Positions 26,687 through 37,307 of a stretch of DNA of 64,000 nucleotides are shown here, piece by piece (positions within the stretch are counted from its first letter, which is position 1; each line of letters begins with the position of its first letter). The notes below the pieces were generated by a model that made no database searches, was not told the origin of the DNA, and saw nothing but the letters and a program-made list of their open reading frames with translations. The DNA lies in contig JAUYQZ010000030.1 in NCBI GenBank assembly GCA_030695415.1, forward strand, positions 62,001-126,000. The letters are read 5' to 3'. Made by a program: the position numbers and the translations under genes. The DNA is from Hylemonella sp. (GTDB taxonomy: Bacteria; Pseudomonadota; Gammaproteobacteria; Burkholderiales; Burkholderiaceae_C).

Positions 26687-27508
26687 ATGAAACCCACTGC
26701 CGCACCCGTCATTCGCACCATTGATCTCCAACAGCCGCTGCGGTGGCTGGTGCTGGGCTGGCGTGACATCGGACGCTGTGGCTGGCTCAGTTTTGCGCAT
26801 GGCTTGGTGCTGAGCATCGGCGGCTTGGTCCTGCTCGGCTTGGCGCACGACAAGTTCTGGTTGCTGGCCGGCGCCTTTTCCGGCTTTCTGGTGGTGGCGC
26901 CGGTGCTGGCAACCAGCCTCTACGGCATGAGCCATGCGGTGGAGAGAGGCCACAAGCCGGACTGGCGCTCGGTGCTGCAGACCTGGCTGAGCTGGCGCCG
27001 ACACGGCAGCAGTGCCGACGGCAAAGACTGGCGTCTGGTGAAATTCGGCCTGCTGCTCGGCTTGGCGGGCACCGGTTGGGTTCTGACCTCGGCCGCCCTC
27101 ATCACCTTCATGTCACCGGTTCCGATCGCGCAGCCGCTGGACTTCCTGCGCCACGTGGTGCTTGCCCGTGACAACTGGCTGTTCGAGATCTGGTTGGCGC
27201 TCGGCGGCCTGATGGCCGCGCCCATTTTCGCCTCCACGGCCATCGCCATCCCGCTGCTGCTGGACCGGCGCATCGGCGTGATGCAGGCTGTGACGACCAG
27301 CTGGGAGGCGGTGCTGGCCAACCCCGTGCCCATGGCCTGGTGGGCGACGCTCATCATGGGCTTCACCTTGTTGGGCCTGCTCTCTGCCCTGCTGGGCCTG
27401 ATTGCCGTGATGCCCATGCTGGGGCATGCCAGCTGGCATGCCTACCGCGATCTGGTCGACGCTTCCGCCTGGCCCGAGCGCACGACGGGTCAACCGGGAG
27501 CGCACTGA
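26687..27508 (+). CDS. DUF2189-family integral membrane protein
   Basis: 273 residues, about six membrane segments. It starts with a short basic lead, then LRWLVLGWRDIGRCGWLSFA, and contains YGMSHAVERGHKPDWRSVL and the ending MPMLGHASWHAYRDLVD, which are DUF2189 landmarks. The function of the family is unknown; it is common in proteobacteria with respiratory genes. Its stop overlaps the next start (TGATG), so it is translationally coupled to the DUF2788 gene. Confidence 0.88.
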   Translation: MKPTAAPVIRTIDLQQPLRWLVLGWRDIGRCGWLSFAHGLVLSIGGLVLLGLAHDKFWLLAGAFSGFLVVAPVLATSLYGMSHAVERGHKPDWRSVLQTWLSWRRHGSSADGKDWRLVKFGLLLGLAGTGWVLTSAALITFMSPVPIAQPLDFLRHVVLARDNWLFEIWLALGGLMAAPIFASTAIAIPLLLDRRIGVMQAVTTSWEAVLANPVPMAWWATLIMGFTLLGLLSALLGLIAVMPMLGHASWHAYRDLVDASAWPERTTGQPGAH

Positions 27509-27717
27509 TGTTCGGCTACACCGAGGAGCAGATCGCCGCCTTCGGCCTGTCCTTCGGCGTGGGGGCCTTCATGCTCTACATGCTGTTCATCATCGGCCAT
27601 CTGGCTTGGGAATCCAAGGCTGGCCGCTTCGGCACCTTCGTTCTCTTCCTCGGACTGGCCTTCGGCATGGTGGGCTTCGCCGCCAAGTTCGTCATCCAGT
27701 GGATGCTCGAAAAATAG
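27508..27717 (+). CDS. DUF2788-family small membrane protein
   Basis: 69 residues from the ATG at 27508, sharing one base with the upstream stop (TGATG). There are two transmembrane segments (about 14-30 and 40-62) with the conserved IIGHLAWESKAGRFGTFVLF loop. The function is unknown. The pairing with a DUF2189 gene and the convergent NnrU gene 12 bp away suggests a membrane-associated, perhaps respiratory, context. Confidence 0.85.
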   Translation: MFGYTEEQIAAFGLSFGVGAFMLYMLFIIGHLAWESKAGRFGTFVLFLGLAFGMVGFAAKFVIQWMLEK

Positions 27718-27729
27718 ATCGACAGCTAC

Positions 27730-28308
27730 TCAGCCGAACGGCTTGATGCCGATCAGCACGCCGTGCAGGCCAAAGGCAAACACCGCCCAGGCGGCCGCCC
27801 CCAGCACACAGGTGATGACGGTTGCTGTCGTGCGGCCCGGTGGGTAGACCACCCCTTCGCGCCGGTCGCGCCGCCGCGAAGCACTGAAGTTGGCAACCGC
27901 CCAGACCAGAAATGCGCCAAACAAGACCAGATGCGCCAGCATGCCGCTTGCCAGCAAATGCGCCAGGGCCCAGGTCTTCACGCCCAGCACCATGGGATGG
28001 TGCAGTCGCGCCTTGATGGCATTGCCAGGCACATACGCCGCTGCCAGCAGAACAAAGGCCAGCAGGGTCAACAGCGACGCCACGTGGCGCAGACCCGCAG
28101 GTGGTGCCCACAGGATCGTCGGCTGCTCCCGTGCCAGGTCGAATCCCCAGACGATCAAGGCCAGGCCAAGCAGCGAGACCAGGGAATACAGACCTTTCCA
28201 GGCTCCCTCACCCAGGCGCGTACGCATTCGCGTCCGCCAGCCGTCGGCCAGCATGCGCACCGAATGCACACCGAGAAAGATCACGAGTCCGGCGACCAGC
28301 ATTTCCAT
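27730..28308 (-). CDS. NnrU-family membrane protein
   Basis: 192 residues with five or six membrane segments. Conserved NnrU-type features include the start LVIFLGVHSVRMLADGWR, the RHPMV-like motif RLHHPMVLGVKTWALAHLLA, and histidines that could bind haem. NnrU was named from a denitrification locus, and related proteins occur where no denitrification genes are present, as here. It has a GGGAGA ribosome-binding site. It converges on the DUF2788 gene. Confidence 0.88.
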   Translation of the reverse strand: MEMLVAGLVIFLGVHSVRMLADGWRTRMRTRLGEGAWKGLYSLVSLLGLALIVWGFDLAREQPTILWAPPAGLRHVASLLTLLAFVLLAAAYVPGNAIKARLHHPMVLGVKTWALAHLLASGMLAHLVLFGAFLVWAVANFSASRRRDRREGVVYPPGRTTATVITCVLGAAAWAVFAFGLHGVLIGIKPFG

Positions 28309-28330
28309 GACGTTCTCCCTTTAAGGCAGC

Positions 28331-29866
28331 TCATGCTCCGATGACACGGTTCTTGCCCGCGCGTTTGGCCAGGTACATGGCCTGGTCCGCACGCTTGATG
28401 GCATCGGCACCGGCTTCCCCCGCGGCCAGCTGCGCCACCCCGGCACTGAAGGTAATGAGAATCTTTTCGTTGCCGGCCAGGAAGAAGCGTTTGGTCAACT
28501 CGCGCTGAAGCCGCGTCATGGCCTCCACACCCTTGTCCAGCGGTGTGTCCGGCAACAACACGACAAACTCCTCGCCGCCATAGCGTGCCAGCGTGTCCTG
28601 GGGGCGCATGCACTCGCGCGCAACCGTGGCCAAATGCTTGAGTGCGGCGTCACCCGTGTCATGGCCCTTGCTGTCGTTGAGCTTTTTGAAGTTGTCGATG
28701 TCCAGCAGCGCCACCGACAGGACGCTGTCCTTGCGACGCACGCCGGACACCTCCCGGTTCACGGCCTCGTCCAGCCCCTGGCGGTTGAGAGCACCCGTCA
28801 GGCTGTCATGGCGCGCCTGGGCGCTGACGCGGTCGAGTTCGCGGTGCAATTTGACCATCTCGGCCTCGGTGGTCTGCGCCTTCTCGCGCATGCTGCGCAA
28901 CTCATCCCGCACATTCGTGGACTCAGTGTTCATGTGGCGCGTCGCGCTGATGACTTCCTTGAGCACCGGCGCGATGTCCTCGATCTTTTTGGCCTGCTCG
29001 AGCTGCTTGACGCTCTCTTCCATCTTGCCCTGGTAGACACTGCTGGTCTCGCTCATCTGCGACAGGCGGCTGATGAAGGTGGCCAGCATCTGGCGCAACT
29101 CCTCCTGGGCCTCAAGCGCCCGGCCTTTGGCCTCGGTCTGCTTGAAGATCACATCCTTGAGTCGACGCTCCACGTCATCGAGACGGCGCAGGGTCAGCGG
29201 GGGCTGGGCCGCCTGTTTGAGGGCATCGGTCTGCCCCTTGAGCCAGCTGTCATCCAGGCTGAGCTCGCCGATGTTCTCGACGATCAGGTTCAGCAGTTTG
29301 AGCAAGGCGAGGTGAATCTCGGCCTGGTCCTCGGCGGCAAAGGACAGCCGGTGGCTGAAATCAGCCAACAGCGTCTTTACCTTGTAGGCCTCGGCCGCCG
29401 GATCGCGCAGGGCCTGGAGGACCTGCTGAATCTGCTCCTGGAAGCGCGCATCGTCCGTGCCCAGGGCCGGCCGTGCGTAATCGATGAGGCGCGCAATCTG
29501 TTCGAAAAACTCCGGCGTCAGCGCCGGCGTTGCCAAGCCTGCTGGCGACAGCGGTGCCGGCGACGAATCGGCAGAACCCGGCATGGCAAAGCCGCTGTAC
29601 GCGACCAGCGCATTCTGTACGCCCGACCAGTTGCGCTGCCCTATCGCGTACTCCAGCAGGCTGCGCTGCTTTTCCTGTCCGGGGTTGCGAGCCGGCAGTG
29701 CCTCGGCGATCTGCCGCAAGGCGTCTTCCGGGAAGGGCTGCACGTTCGGCACGCCCGCGATCTCGTTGTAGATCGCCTGGTAATTGACCGGCGTGGGTGC
29801 CAGTTGACGCGCGGTGATCTGTTTGAGCGCCTCACGCGCAATCTCGAACGGTTTTTTATTGCTCAT
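28331..29866 (-). CDS. Diguanylate cyclase with a large helical N-terminal region
   Basis: 511 residues from the ATG at 29866. The first about 330 residues are soluble and helical, with a coiled-coil-like stretch near the middle (SVKQLEQAKKIEDIAPVLKE); no membrane segment is seen, so it should be cytoplasmic. The C-terminal GGDEF domain has an intact active site RYGGEEFVVLLPD and an inhibitory RxxD (RPQD) five residues before it. It should therefore synthesise cyclic di-GMP and be subject to product inhibition. The N-terminal part resembles the DUF-type sensors of betaproteobacterial GGDEF proteins, but its signal is unknown. Confidence 0.9.
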   Translation of the reverse strand: MSNKKPFEIAREALKQITARQLAPTPVNYQAIYNEIAGVPNVQPFPEDALRQIAEALPARNPGQEKQRSLLEYAIGQRNWSGVQNALVAYSGFAMPGSADSSPAPLSPAGLATPALTPEFFEQIARLIDYARPALGTDDARFQEQIQQVLQALRDPAAEAYKVKTLLADFSHRLSFAAEDQAEIHLALLKLLNLIVENIGELSLDDSWLKGQTDALKQAAQPPLTLRRLDDVERRLKDVIFKQTEAKGRALEAQEELRQMLATFISRLSQMSETSSVYQGKMEESVKQLEQAKKIEDIAPVLKEVISATRHMNTESTNVRDELRSMREKAQTTEAEMVKLHRELDRVSAQARHDSLTGALNRQGLDEAVNREVSGVRRKDSVLSVALLDIDNFKKLNDSKGHDTGDAALKHLATVARECMRPQDTLARYGGEEFVVLLPDTPLDKGVEAMTRLQRELTKRFFLAGNEKILITFSAGVAQLAAGEAGADAIKRADQAMYLAKRAGKNRVIGA

Positions 29867-29989
29867 GAACGGGCCTGAACGCCAAAGGGATACCCAGTCA
29901 GCCGACACCGACTGCGGCCGCTAGTCCGGAGATCAGAGCCGCCATTATGCGGCCAGGCCCTGCGGACCCGGGGCGCCCGGGCCGGTGAT

Positions 29990-30592
29990 CTACTGGGCGA
30001 CAGCCGTGGCGGAGGGTCCCAGCAGTGCCAGGCGCAACTCCGGACGTTTGGTCTGCGGATCCAGCCAGATTTTGAAGAAAGCCTCACTGAAGGCTTCATC
30101 AGAAGACTCGCCAAGCAGTCGACCATTCAGGAAAAAGCGCACGCCACGACCCGGCAGATGCAGACCGACCAGACGGTCTCCCGATTTCACATCGACGAAG
30201 ATCCTGTTCATGAACGCCGACCAGGCATTGAGTTTCTCGGTCGGCGTGGGTGTGATCCGGGAAAGCTCGATCAGTGAGGTGTTGACAATGTCTGCCCCCT
30301 TGATGCTTGTCGCATACCGGATATCCAGAGCGAAGGGGCGCGCATAGGAAAACTCTCGCCCACCGGGCAGCTGCCACAGGTTCGCGTCATAGGCCTTGAA
30401 GCCAAAGAAGCGCAGAACACCGCTGCCGCGCAGGGCCCAGCCCGGACCGAAAGCCATCAGCTCATCAGGTGCGAGCATGACAGCCGCCGCTGCACCCGTT
30501 GGCGCACCAGACGCCTGGGTGGATGCCAAGGCAGGCGTCGCGGGCGTGGCCAGTGCCACAAGGAGCGGCATGAAGTAAGTCAGCTTGAGCAT
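29990..30592 (-). CDS. Chalcone-isomerase-like periplasmic protein
   Basis: 200 residues. A signal peptide (ending PALAS) is followed by a region that matches bacterial chalcone-isomerase-like proteins: GSGVLRFFGFKAYDANLWQL, then YATSIKGADIVNTSLIELSR and GVRFFLNGRLLG. These proteins keep the fold without flavonoid activity; their role is unknown and a lipid or fatty-acid ligand has been proposed for relatives. There is no ribosome-binding site; GATACT ends six bases before the ATG, so the mRNA may be leaderless. Confidence 0.85.
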   Translation of the reverse strand: MLKLTYFMPLLVALATPATPALASTQASGAPTGAAAAVMLAPDELMAFGPGWALRGSGVLRFFGFKAYDANLWQLPGGREFSYARPFALDIRYATSIKGADIVNTSLIELSRITPTPTEKLNAWSAFMNRIFVDVKSGDRLVGLHLPGRGVRFFLNGRLLGESSDEAFSEAFFKIWLDPQTKRPELRLALLGPSATAVAQ

Positions 30593-30598
30593 GGCAGC

Positions 30599-30604
30599 AG
30601 TATC
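30599..30604 (-). promoter_or_regulatory. -10-like hexamer predicting a leaderless mRNA (chalcone-isomerase-like gene)
   Basis: GATACT on the minus strand is followed by GCTGCC and the ATG at 30592. The six-base gap is the same as for the genes starting at 13218, 44019, 44063 and 52935. This is the weakest match of the five to the -10 consensus. Confidence 0.3.
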
Positions 30605-30665
30605 TCCACAATCACGATGAATTCACCGGTGCGGCGCGCATACGCCCACCGGCAACAGTAACATT

Positions 30666-33251
<2,586 letters not shown>

Positions 33252-33288
33252 TTACTTTTTCAACACTACTCAAACTCTTGAATGAACA

Positions 33289-33321
33289 GACCCGCCATGA
33301 ACTTGACGTTCATCGCGGGTC
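33289..33321 (-). other. Stem-loop in the dnaN-gyrB intergenic region
   Basis: GACCCGC (33289-33295) pairs with GCGGGTC (33315-33321), and an inner ATGAAC/GTTCAT stem continues it around a five-base loop with one bulge. It starts 18 bases after the dnaN stop codon. No T-run follows, so partial termination, processing or transcript stabilisation is more likely than full termination. Confidence 0.5.
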
Positions 33322-33339
33322 ATGGACCGTCGGCCGGAA

Positions 33340-34446
33340 TCAGATACGCATGGGCATCACAACGTACTTGAAGCTATGGTTGTCGGGAATGGTGACCAGG
33401 GCGGAACTGTTCGAATCCGAAAGCTCCACCTTGACCATCTCCTGTTCCATGTTCGTCAGCACGTCGATCAGGTAGGTGACATTGAAACCGATCTCGATGC
33501 TGTCGCCGCCATAGTCGATATCCAGCTCGTCGACAGCCTCTTCCTGCTCGGCGTTATTGGATGCGACCCGCAGGGTGCCGGGATCAATATTCAGGCGCAC
33601 GCCCTTGAACTTGTCGCTGGTCAGAATGGCCGTTCGCTGAAGGCTGGCAAGCAGGGGTTGGCGGCCCAGGACGATGGCGTTCTTGTGATTCTTTGGAATA
33701 ACACGGTTGTAGTCGGGAAATTTTCCTTCGACCAGCTTGGTGACAAACTCCATGCCGCCAAAGCTGAATTTGGCCTGGTTGCTTGCGAACTGCATCTCGA
33801 TCGCACCCTCTGTGTCGCTCAGCAGACGCTGCATCTCAAGCACTGTCTTGCGGGGAAGGATGACTTCCTGCTTGGGCACTTCAACGTCCAAGGTCGCCGA
33901 AGCGAAGGCGAGGCGATGACCATCGGTCGCAACCAGGCTCAGCTGCTTACCCTCGGCCACGAAAAGGATTCCGTTGAGGTAGTAGCGGATGTCATGCACC
34001 GCCATCGAAAACGAAACCTGTCCCAACAGCTCCTTGAGGGTCTTCTGCGGCACGCTGAAAGCCGGACCGAAATTGGCCGCCTCCTGCACCAGCGGGAAAT
34101 CCTCAGCGGGCAAGGTCTGAAGCGTGAATTTGCTCTTCCCGCCCTTGAGAATCAGCTTGTTCTGGCTGGACTCCAGAGACACCGTCTGGTCCGCCGGCAT
34201 GGTGCGCAGGATGTCAATCAGCTTGCGAGCACCCACCGTCGTGGTGAAGTTGCCGGTATCGCCATCAAGCCCGGCGCTGGTACGAATCTGAATTTCCAGA
34301 TCACTGGTCGTTAATTGCAGGGCACTTCCGGTCTTGCGGATCATCACATTGGCCAGGATGGGCAGTGTGTGGCGACGCTCCACGATGCCAGAAACAGACT
34401 GAAAAACGGATAGAACTTTGTCTTGTGTTGCCTTCAGGACGATCAT
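33340..34446 (-). CDS. dnaN: DNA polymerase III beta sliding clamp
   Basis: 368 residues, the standard clamp length, in three clamp folds. It begins MIVLKATQDKVLSVFQSVSG, has VSGIVERRHTLPILANVMI, and ends in the conserved VVMPMRI. It forms a ring dimer around DNA that tethers polymerase III. It is preceded by AAGAGG and lies between dnaA and gyrB. The 257-bp gap to dnaA carries its own DnaA-box-like sites. Confidence 0.98.
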   Translation of the reverse strand: MIVLKATQDKVLSVFQSVSGIVERRHTLPILANVMIRKTGSALQLTTSDLEIQIRTSAGLDGDTGNFTTTVGARKLIDILRTMPADQTVSLESSQNKLILKGGKSKFTLQTLPAEDFPLVQEAANFGPAFSVPQKTLKELLGQVSFSMAVHDIRYYLNGILFVAEGKQLSLVATDGHRLAFASATLDVEVPKQEVILPRKTVLEMQRLLSDTEGAIEMQFASNQAKFSFGGMEFVTKLVEGKFPDYNRVIPKNHKNAIVLGRQPLLASLQRTAILTSDKFKGVRLNIDPGTLRVASNNAEQEEAVDELDIDYGGDSIEIGFNVTYLIDVLTNMEQEMVKVELSDSNSSALVTIPDNHSFKYVVMPMRI

Positions 34447-34703
34447 GTCAACCTCTTCTTTAATTTCTCTATTTCAAATTAGTAGTAGTAGATAGAGCAG
34501 GCCACTTTCTGTGGATAGCATCATTTTCCCTTTTTTTATCAACGACTTGCCCCTTGTCCAACCATGTGTGTAGTTGTCGGTTCTGAACCGGCATGAAACT
34601 GCATAACTTGGAGAATCTGGCCTGCCCTGTGCATAAGTCATGACTTATGCCGGAACTATCCCCAGGGTTTCAGATCGTTTTTCTGTGTGAAAAATGAGCC
34701 TCT
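34447..34703. promoter_or_regulatory. dnaA-dnaN intergenic region with DnaA-box-like sites and a perfect 20-bp palindrome
   Basis: This AT-richer stretch contains a palindrome GCATAAGTCA/TGACTTATGC at 34631-34650. Its left edge overlaps TGTGCATAA (34628-34636), whose complement TTATGCACA matches the DnaA-box consensus fully. TGTGGATAG at 34510-34518 matches at eight of nine positions. There are T-rich tracts (34527-34539). A second origin-associated element or a dnaN promoter regulated by DnaA is possible. No gene is visible. Confidence 0.5.
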
Positions 34704-36116
34704 CTATCCTTTGAGGGTTTGTTCCAGCACGTGCAGCTGCTGGTTCAGTTCGGTCAGTTGCTGACGCTCGCCGGAGATCTTGCGTACTGCATGCAGTACC
34801 GTCGTATGGTCACGTCCGCCAAATAGCTCACCGATTTCAGGCAGACTCTTCTGGGTCAGTTCTTTGGCTAGGTACATGGCAATCTGGCGCGGGCGGGCAA
34901 TGCTGGCGGGTCGCTTTTTCGAATACATGTCGGCGACCTTGATCTTGTAGTAGTCGGCCACCGTCTTCTGGATGTTTTCCACCGAAATCTGACGGTTCTG
35001 TATGGAAAGCAGGTCGCGCAGGGCTTCACGGGCCAGTTGGATGGAAATTTCCTTCTGGTTGAACCGTGAGTACGCCAGGATCTTGCGCAGAGCGCCCTCG
35101 AGCTCACGCACGTTGGAACGTACATTCTTCGCAACGAAAAAGGCCACTTCCTCGGGCATCTCGGTGCCTTCGCTCAAGGCCTTGTTGATCAGGATCGCCA
35201 CACGCATCTCGAGTTCTGGTGGCTCGATAGCCACCGTCAGGCCGGAATCGAAGCGCGACACCAGCCGTTCGTGAATGTCCAGCAGGCCCTTGGGATAGGT
35301 GTCACTGGTCATCACAATGTGGGATTTCTTGGCCAGCAGGGCTTCGAAGGCGTTGAAGAACTCTTCCTGCGTGCGATCCTTGTTGGCGAAGAATTGCACG
35401 TCGTCGATCAGCAGCAGGTCCAAGGAGTGATACTTGTCCTTGAATTCGTCAAAAGTCTTGCGCTGGTAGGCTTTAACCACGTCAGACACGAACTGTTCCG
35501 CATGGATGTAGAGAACTTTGGCGTTGGGACGCTCGGCCAGAAGGCGGTTACCCACAGCATGCATCAGGTGAGTTTTGCCCAGGCCAACCCCGCCATAGAT
35601 GAACAGCGGGTTGTAAAGCTGGCCGGGAGAACTGGCCACATGCATGGCGGCAGCGCGCGCCATCCGGTTGGCGGTTCCCTCGATCAGGGTCTCGAAGGTC
35701 AGCGCAGTATTCAGGCGGGTCCGATTGGCCGGATGAATGCGCTCCGCGCCGGTCGCATAGGACTCCTCGGCAGGTAGAACCTCTGGGCCTGCAACGATTT
35801 CTTTCGATCTGACGTGGCTTTCCCTGGGTGTGAGCGCCAACTCAAGATGCATGGGCTGACCGTACACCTTCTCTAACAGCGCGGCAATCCGGTTGCTGTA
35901 CTGCGCTCTAATCCAGTCCAACTTGAAGCGGTTGACGACAAAAAGAGTGACGCTGGAAAAATCCTCGGCAACACGGGCTGTCAAGGGCTTGATCCAGGTA
36001 TTGAACTGCTGTTCCGGCAACTCCTGAGCCAACTGGTCGACGCACATTTGCCACAAGCTATGCCCGGCTTCCTGGCCAATGCTCACAGCCTGAATGTTGT
36101 TTTGTCCCTCGTTCAT
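34704..36116 (-). CDS. dnaA: Chromosomal replication initiator DnaA
   Basis: 470 residues from the ATG at 36116 (a TTG three codons upstream is less likely). Domain I starts [20 protein letters not shown] with WIKPL; domain III has Walker [17 protein letters not shown] and Walker B LLIDDVQF, with the sensor region [14 protein letters not shown]; domain IV carries the DnaA-box-binding signature [15 protein letters not shown]. It assembles at oriC and opens the duplex. It is transcribed leftward from the origin region. An AATAAT hexamer and a DnaA-box-like site lie just upstream, fitting autoregulation. Confidence 0.98.
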   Translation of the reverse strand: MNEGQNNIQAVSIGQEAGHSLWQMCVDQLAQELPEQQFNTWIKPLTARVAEDFSSVTLFVVNRFKLDWIRAQYSNRIAALLEKVYGQPMHLELALTPRESHVRSKEIVAGPEVLPAEESYATGAERIHPANRTRLNTALTFETLIEGTANRMARAAAMHVASSPGQLYNPLFIYGGVGLGKTHLMHAVGNRLLAERPNAKVLYIHAEQFVSDVVKAYQRKTFDEFKDKYHSLDLLLIDDVQFFANKDRTQEEFFNAFEALLAKKSHIVMTSDTYPKGLLDIHERLVSRFDSGLTVAIEPPELEMRVAILINKALSEGTEMPEEVAFFVAKNVRSNVRELEGALRKILAYSRFNQKEISIQLAREALRDLLSIQNRQISVENIQKTVADYYKIKVADMYSKKRPASIARPRQIAMYLAKELTQKSLPEIGELFGGRDHTTVLHAVRKISGERQQLTELNQQLHVLEQTLKG

Positions 36117-36435
36117 AGGCCCCAATTATTGTGGATATTTATGAATTATCCGAACCAAATTTGTAAATTATCAAGCATTTATCCACATGCACACCAGCCT
36201 TGAGCCCGCCCCAGGTGTTCAAGGCCTAAGGAAAGTTGGGGCATTGCCAGCATCGGAAAATTTTGCGATAATTTGCGGTTTTCCCGAAGCCTGTAATGTG
36301 TCCCAGGAATGTGCCGTAAGGCGCAGGCCGCGTTCACGAACTGCGGACGGGACACCCCGTGGGCCGTGCCGTCATCGTCAGATGGCATCGCCGCATGGGC
36401 ATAAACACTCCACCGCTTAAACCGAGGATTTCGAG
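36117..36435. other. oriC: Predicted chromosomal replication origin (oriC) between dnaA and rpmH
   Basis: This 319-bp gene-free interval is where leftward dnaA-dnaN-gyrB meets rightward rpmH-rnpA-yidC-mnmE. A perfect DnaA box TTATCCACA lies at 36179-36187, a near match TGTGGATAT (reverse) at 36130-36138, and TTATCCGAA at 36146-36154. The segment 36121-36182 is clearly AT-rich for this GC-rich genome and could be the unwinding element. I count only one perfect box, fewer than in E. coli oriC, so the dnaA-dnaN interval may share origin function. Strand-skew evidence was not computed. Confidence 0.65.
36244..36272 (+). promoter_or_regulatory. Promoter of rpmH-rnpA-yidD-yidC
   Basis: TTGCCA (36244-36249) and GATAAT (36267-36272) are spaced by 17 bp, and TGC directly before the -10 box gives an extended -10. 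It is the strongest sigma-70-like match seen in the window. Transcription would start near 36279, about 157 bp before rpmH, leaving a long leader that overlaps the origin region. Confidence 0.7.
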
Positions 36436-36570
36436 ATGAAACGTACTTATCAGCCTTCCAAAATCCGCCGTGCGCGCACCCATGGTTTCCTGGTCCGGAT
36501 GAAGACCCGCGGTGGCCGCGCCGTGATCAACGCACGTCGCGCCAAGGGCCGCAAGCGTCTGGCTGTCTAA
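36436..36570 (+). CDS. rpmH: Large-subunit ribosomal protein bL34
   Basis: 44 residues. It starts [20 protein letters not shown], ends [12 protein letters not shown], and is strongly basic as expected for bL34. It is structural in the 50S subunit. It is the first gene of the rightward unit next to oriC and is followed 57 bp later by rnpA. The conserved order rpmH-rnpA-yidD-yidC is standard for bacteria. Confidence 0.97.
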   Translation: MKRTYQPSKIRRARTHGFLVRMKTRGGRAVINARRAKGRKRLAV

Positions 36571-36627
36571 GCCGGACTGCCCGCCAGCGCCCTGCAACGG
36601 CTGTGCGCAGTCCACTGACGGCGCACT

Positions 36628-37038
36628 ATGCAAGCCCGGCGACTGAAAACCCGGGAGCAATTTCAGACCGTACTGGCGTGGTCCCCCTTTGCCCGGACGG
36701 AGCATTTCGTCATGCATCGCATGGTTCTGGAGACCTCGGGCACGCAGGCCGCGCCCCGGGCTTCATTTGTCGTGAATAGCCTCTGGGTTGGTGCCATGGT
36801 TCCCAAGCGTTGGGCGCGTCGCGCCGTGACCCGCAACCTGATCAAGCGACAGGTTTACAGCGTCGCCCGGCAGCACGAAGCCCTCCTCCCCGCTGCGGCT
36901 TATCTGGTGCGCCTGCGCAGCACCTTTGACCGTCTGGACTTCCGAAGCGCCCGGTCCGACGCACTGCAAACCGCTGTCCGTGGCGAGATTGAACAACTGT
37001 TCAACCAGGCCCTGCGGCCCCTCAAGGCGGTCGCATGA
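36628..37038 (+). CDS. rnpA: Ribonuclease P protein component
   Basis: 136 residues. The RNA-binding RNxxKR signature is seen as AVTRNLIKRQVYSV (about residues 69-82), preceded by the conserved PKRWARRAV. The N-terminal LKTREQFQTVLAW matches the family start. It assists the RNA subunit in 5' maturation of tRNA. Its end overlaps yidD by 4 bp (ATGA). Confidence 0.95.
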   Translation: MQARRLKTREQFQTVLAWSPFARTEHFVMHRMVLETSGTQAAPRASFVVNSLWVGAMVPKRWARRAVTRNLIKRQVYSVARQHEALLPAAAYLVRLRSTFDRLDFRSARSDALQTAVRGEIEQLFNQALRPLKAVA

Positions 37039-37307
37039 TTCGCCAATTGCTCGTCGGCTTGGTCAAGGGCTACCGTTTCTTTCTGAGCCCCTGGCTGGGA
37101 TCAGCCTGCCGTTTCGAACCCAGCTGCTCGCTGTACGCACTGGAGGCATTGCGCCAGCATGGCGCGCTGGCCGGCAGTTGCCTGACCGCAGGTCGACTGT
37201 TGCGCTGTCATCCCTGGTGCGCTGGCGGGCATGACCCGGTCCCCTCGAAAAAACCGTGCTTCTTCACCGGCCTGCTTTCCTCCCCTTCTGAAAAGAACAA
37301 TTCATGA
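37035..37307 (+). CDS. yidD: Membrane protein insertion efficiency factor YidD
   Basis: 90 residues, normal for YidD. The family signature is complete: YRFFLSPWLGSACRFEPSCS, YALEALRQHG and CHPWCAGGHDPVP, with three conserved cysteines. It is a small membrane-associated protein that aids YidC-dependent insertion. It overlaps rnpA by 4 bp and yidC by 4 bp, so the three genes are coupled. Confidence 0.95.
   Translation: MIRQLLVGLVKGYRFFLSPWLGSACRFEPSCSLYALEALRQHGALAGSCLTAGRLLRCHPWCAGGHDPVPSKKPCFFTGLLSSPSEKNNS

Noticed and set aside
34631..34650. The 20-bp palindrome considered as a dif recombination site
   Set aside because: dif sites are about 28 bp with asymmetric XerC/XerD arms and lie near the terminus, whereas this lies beside the origin.
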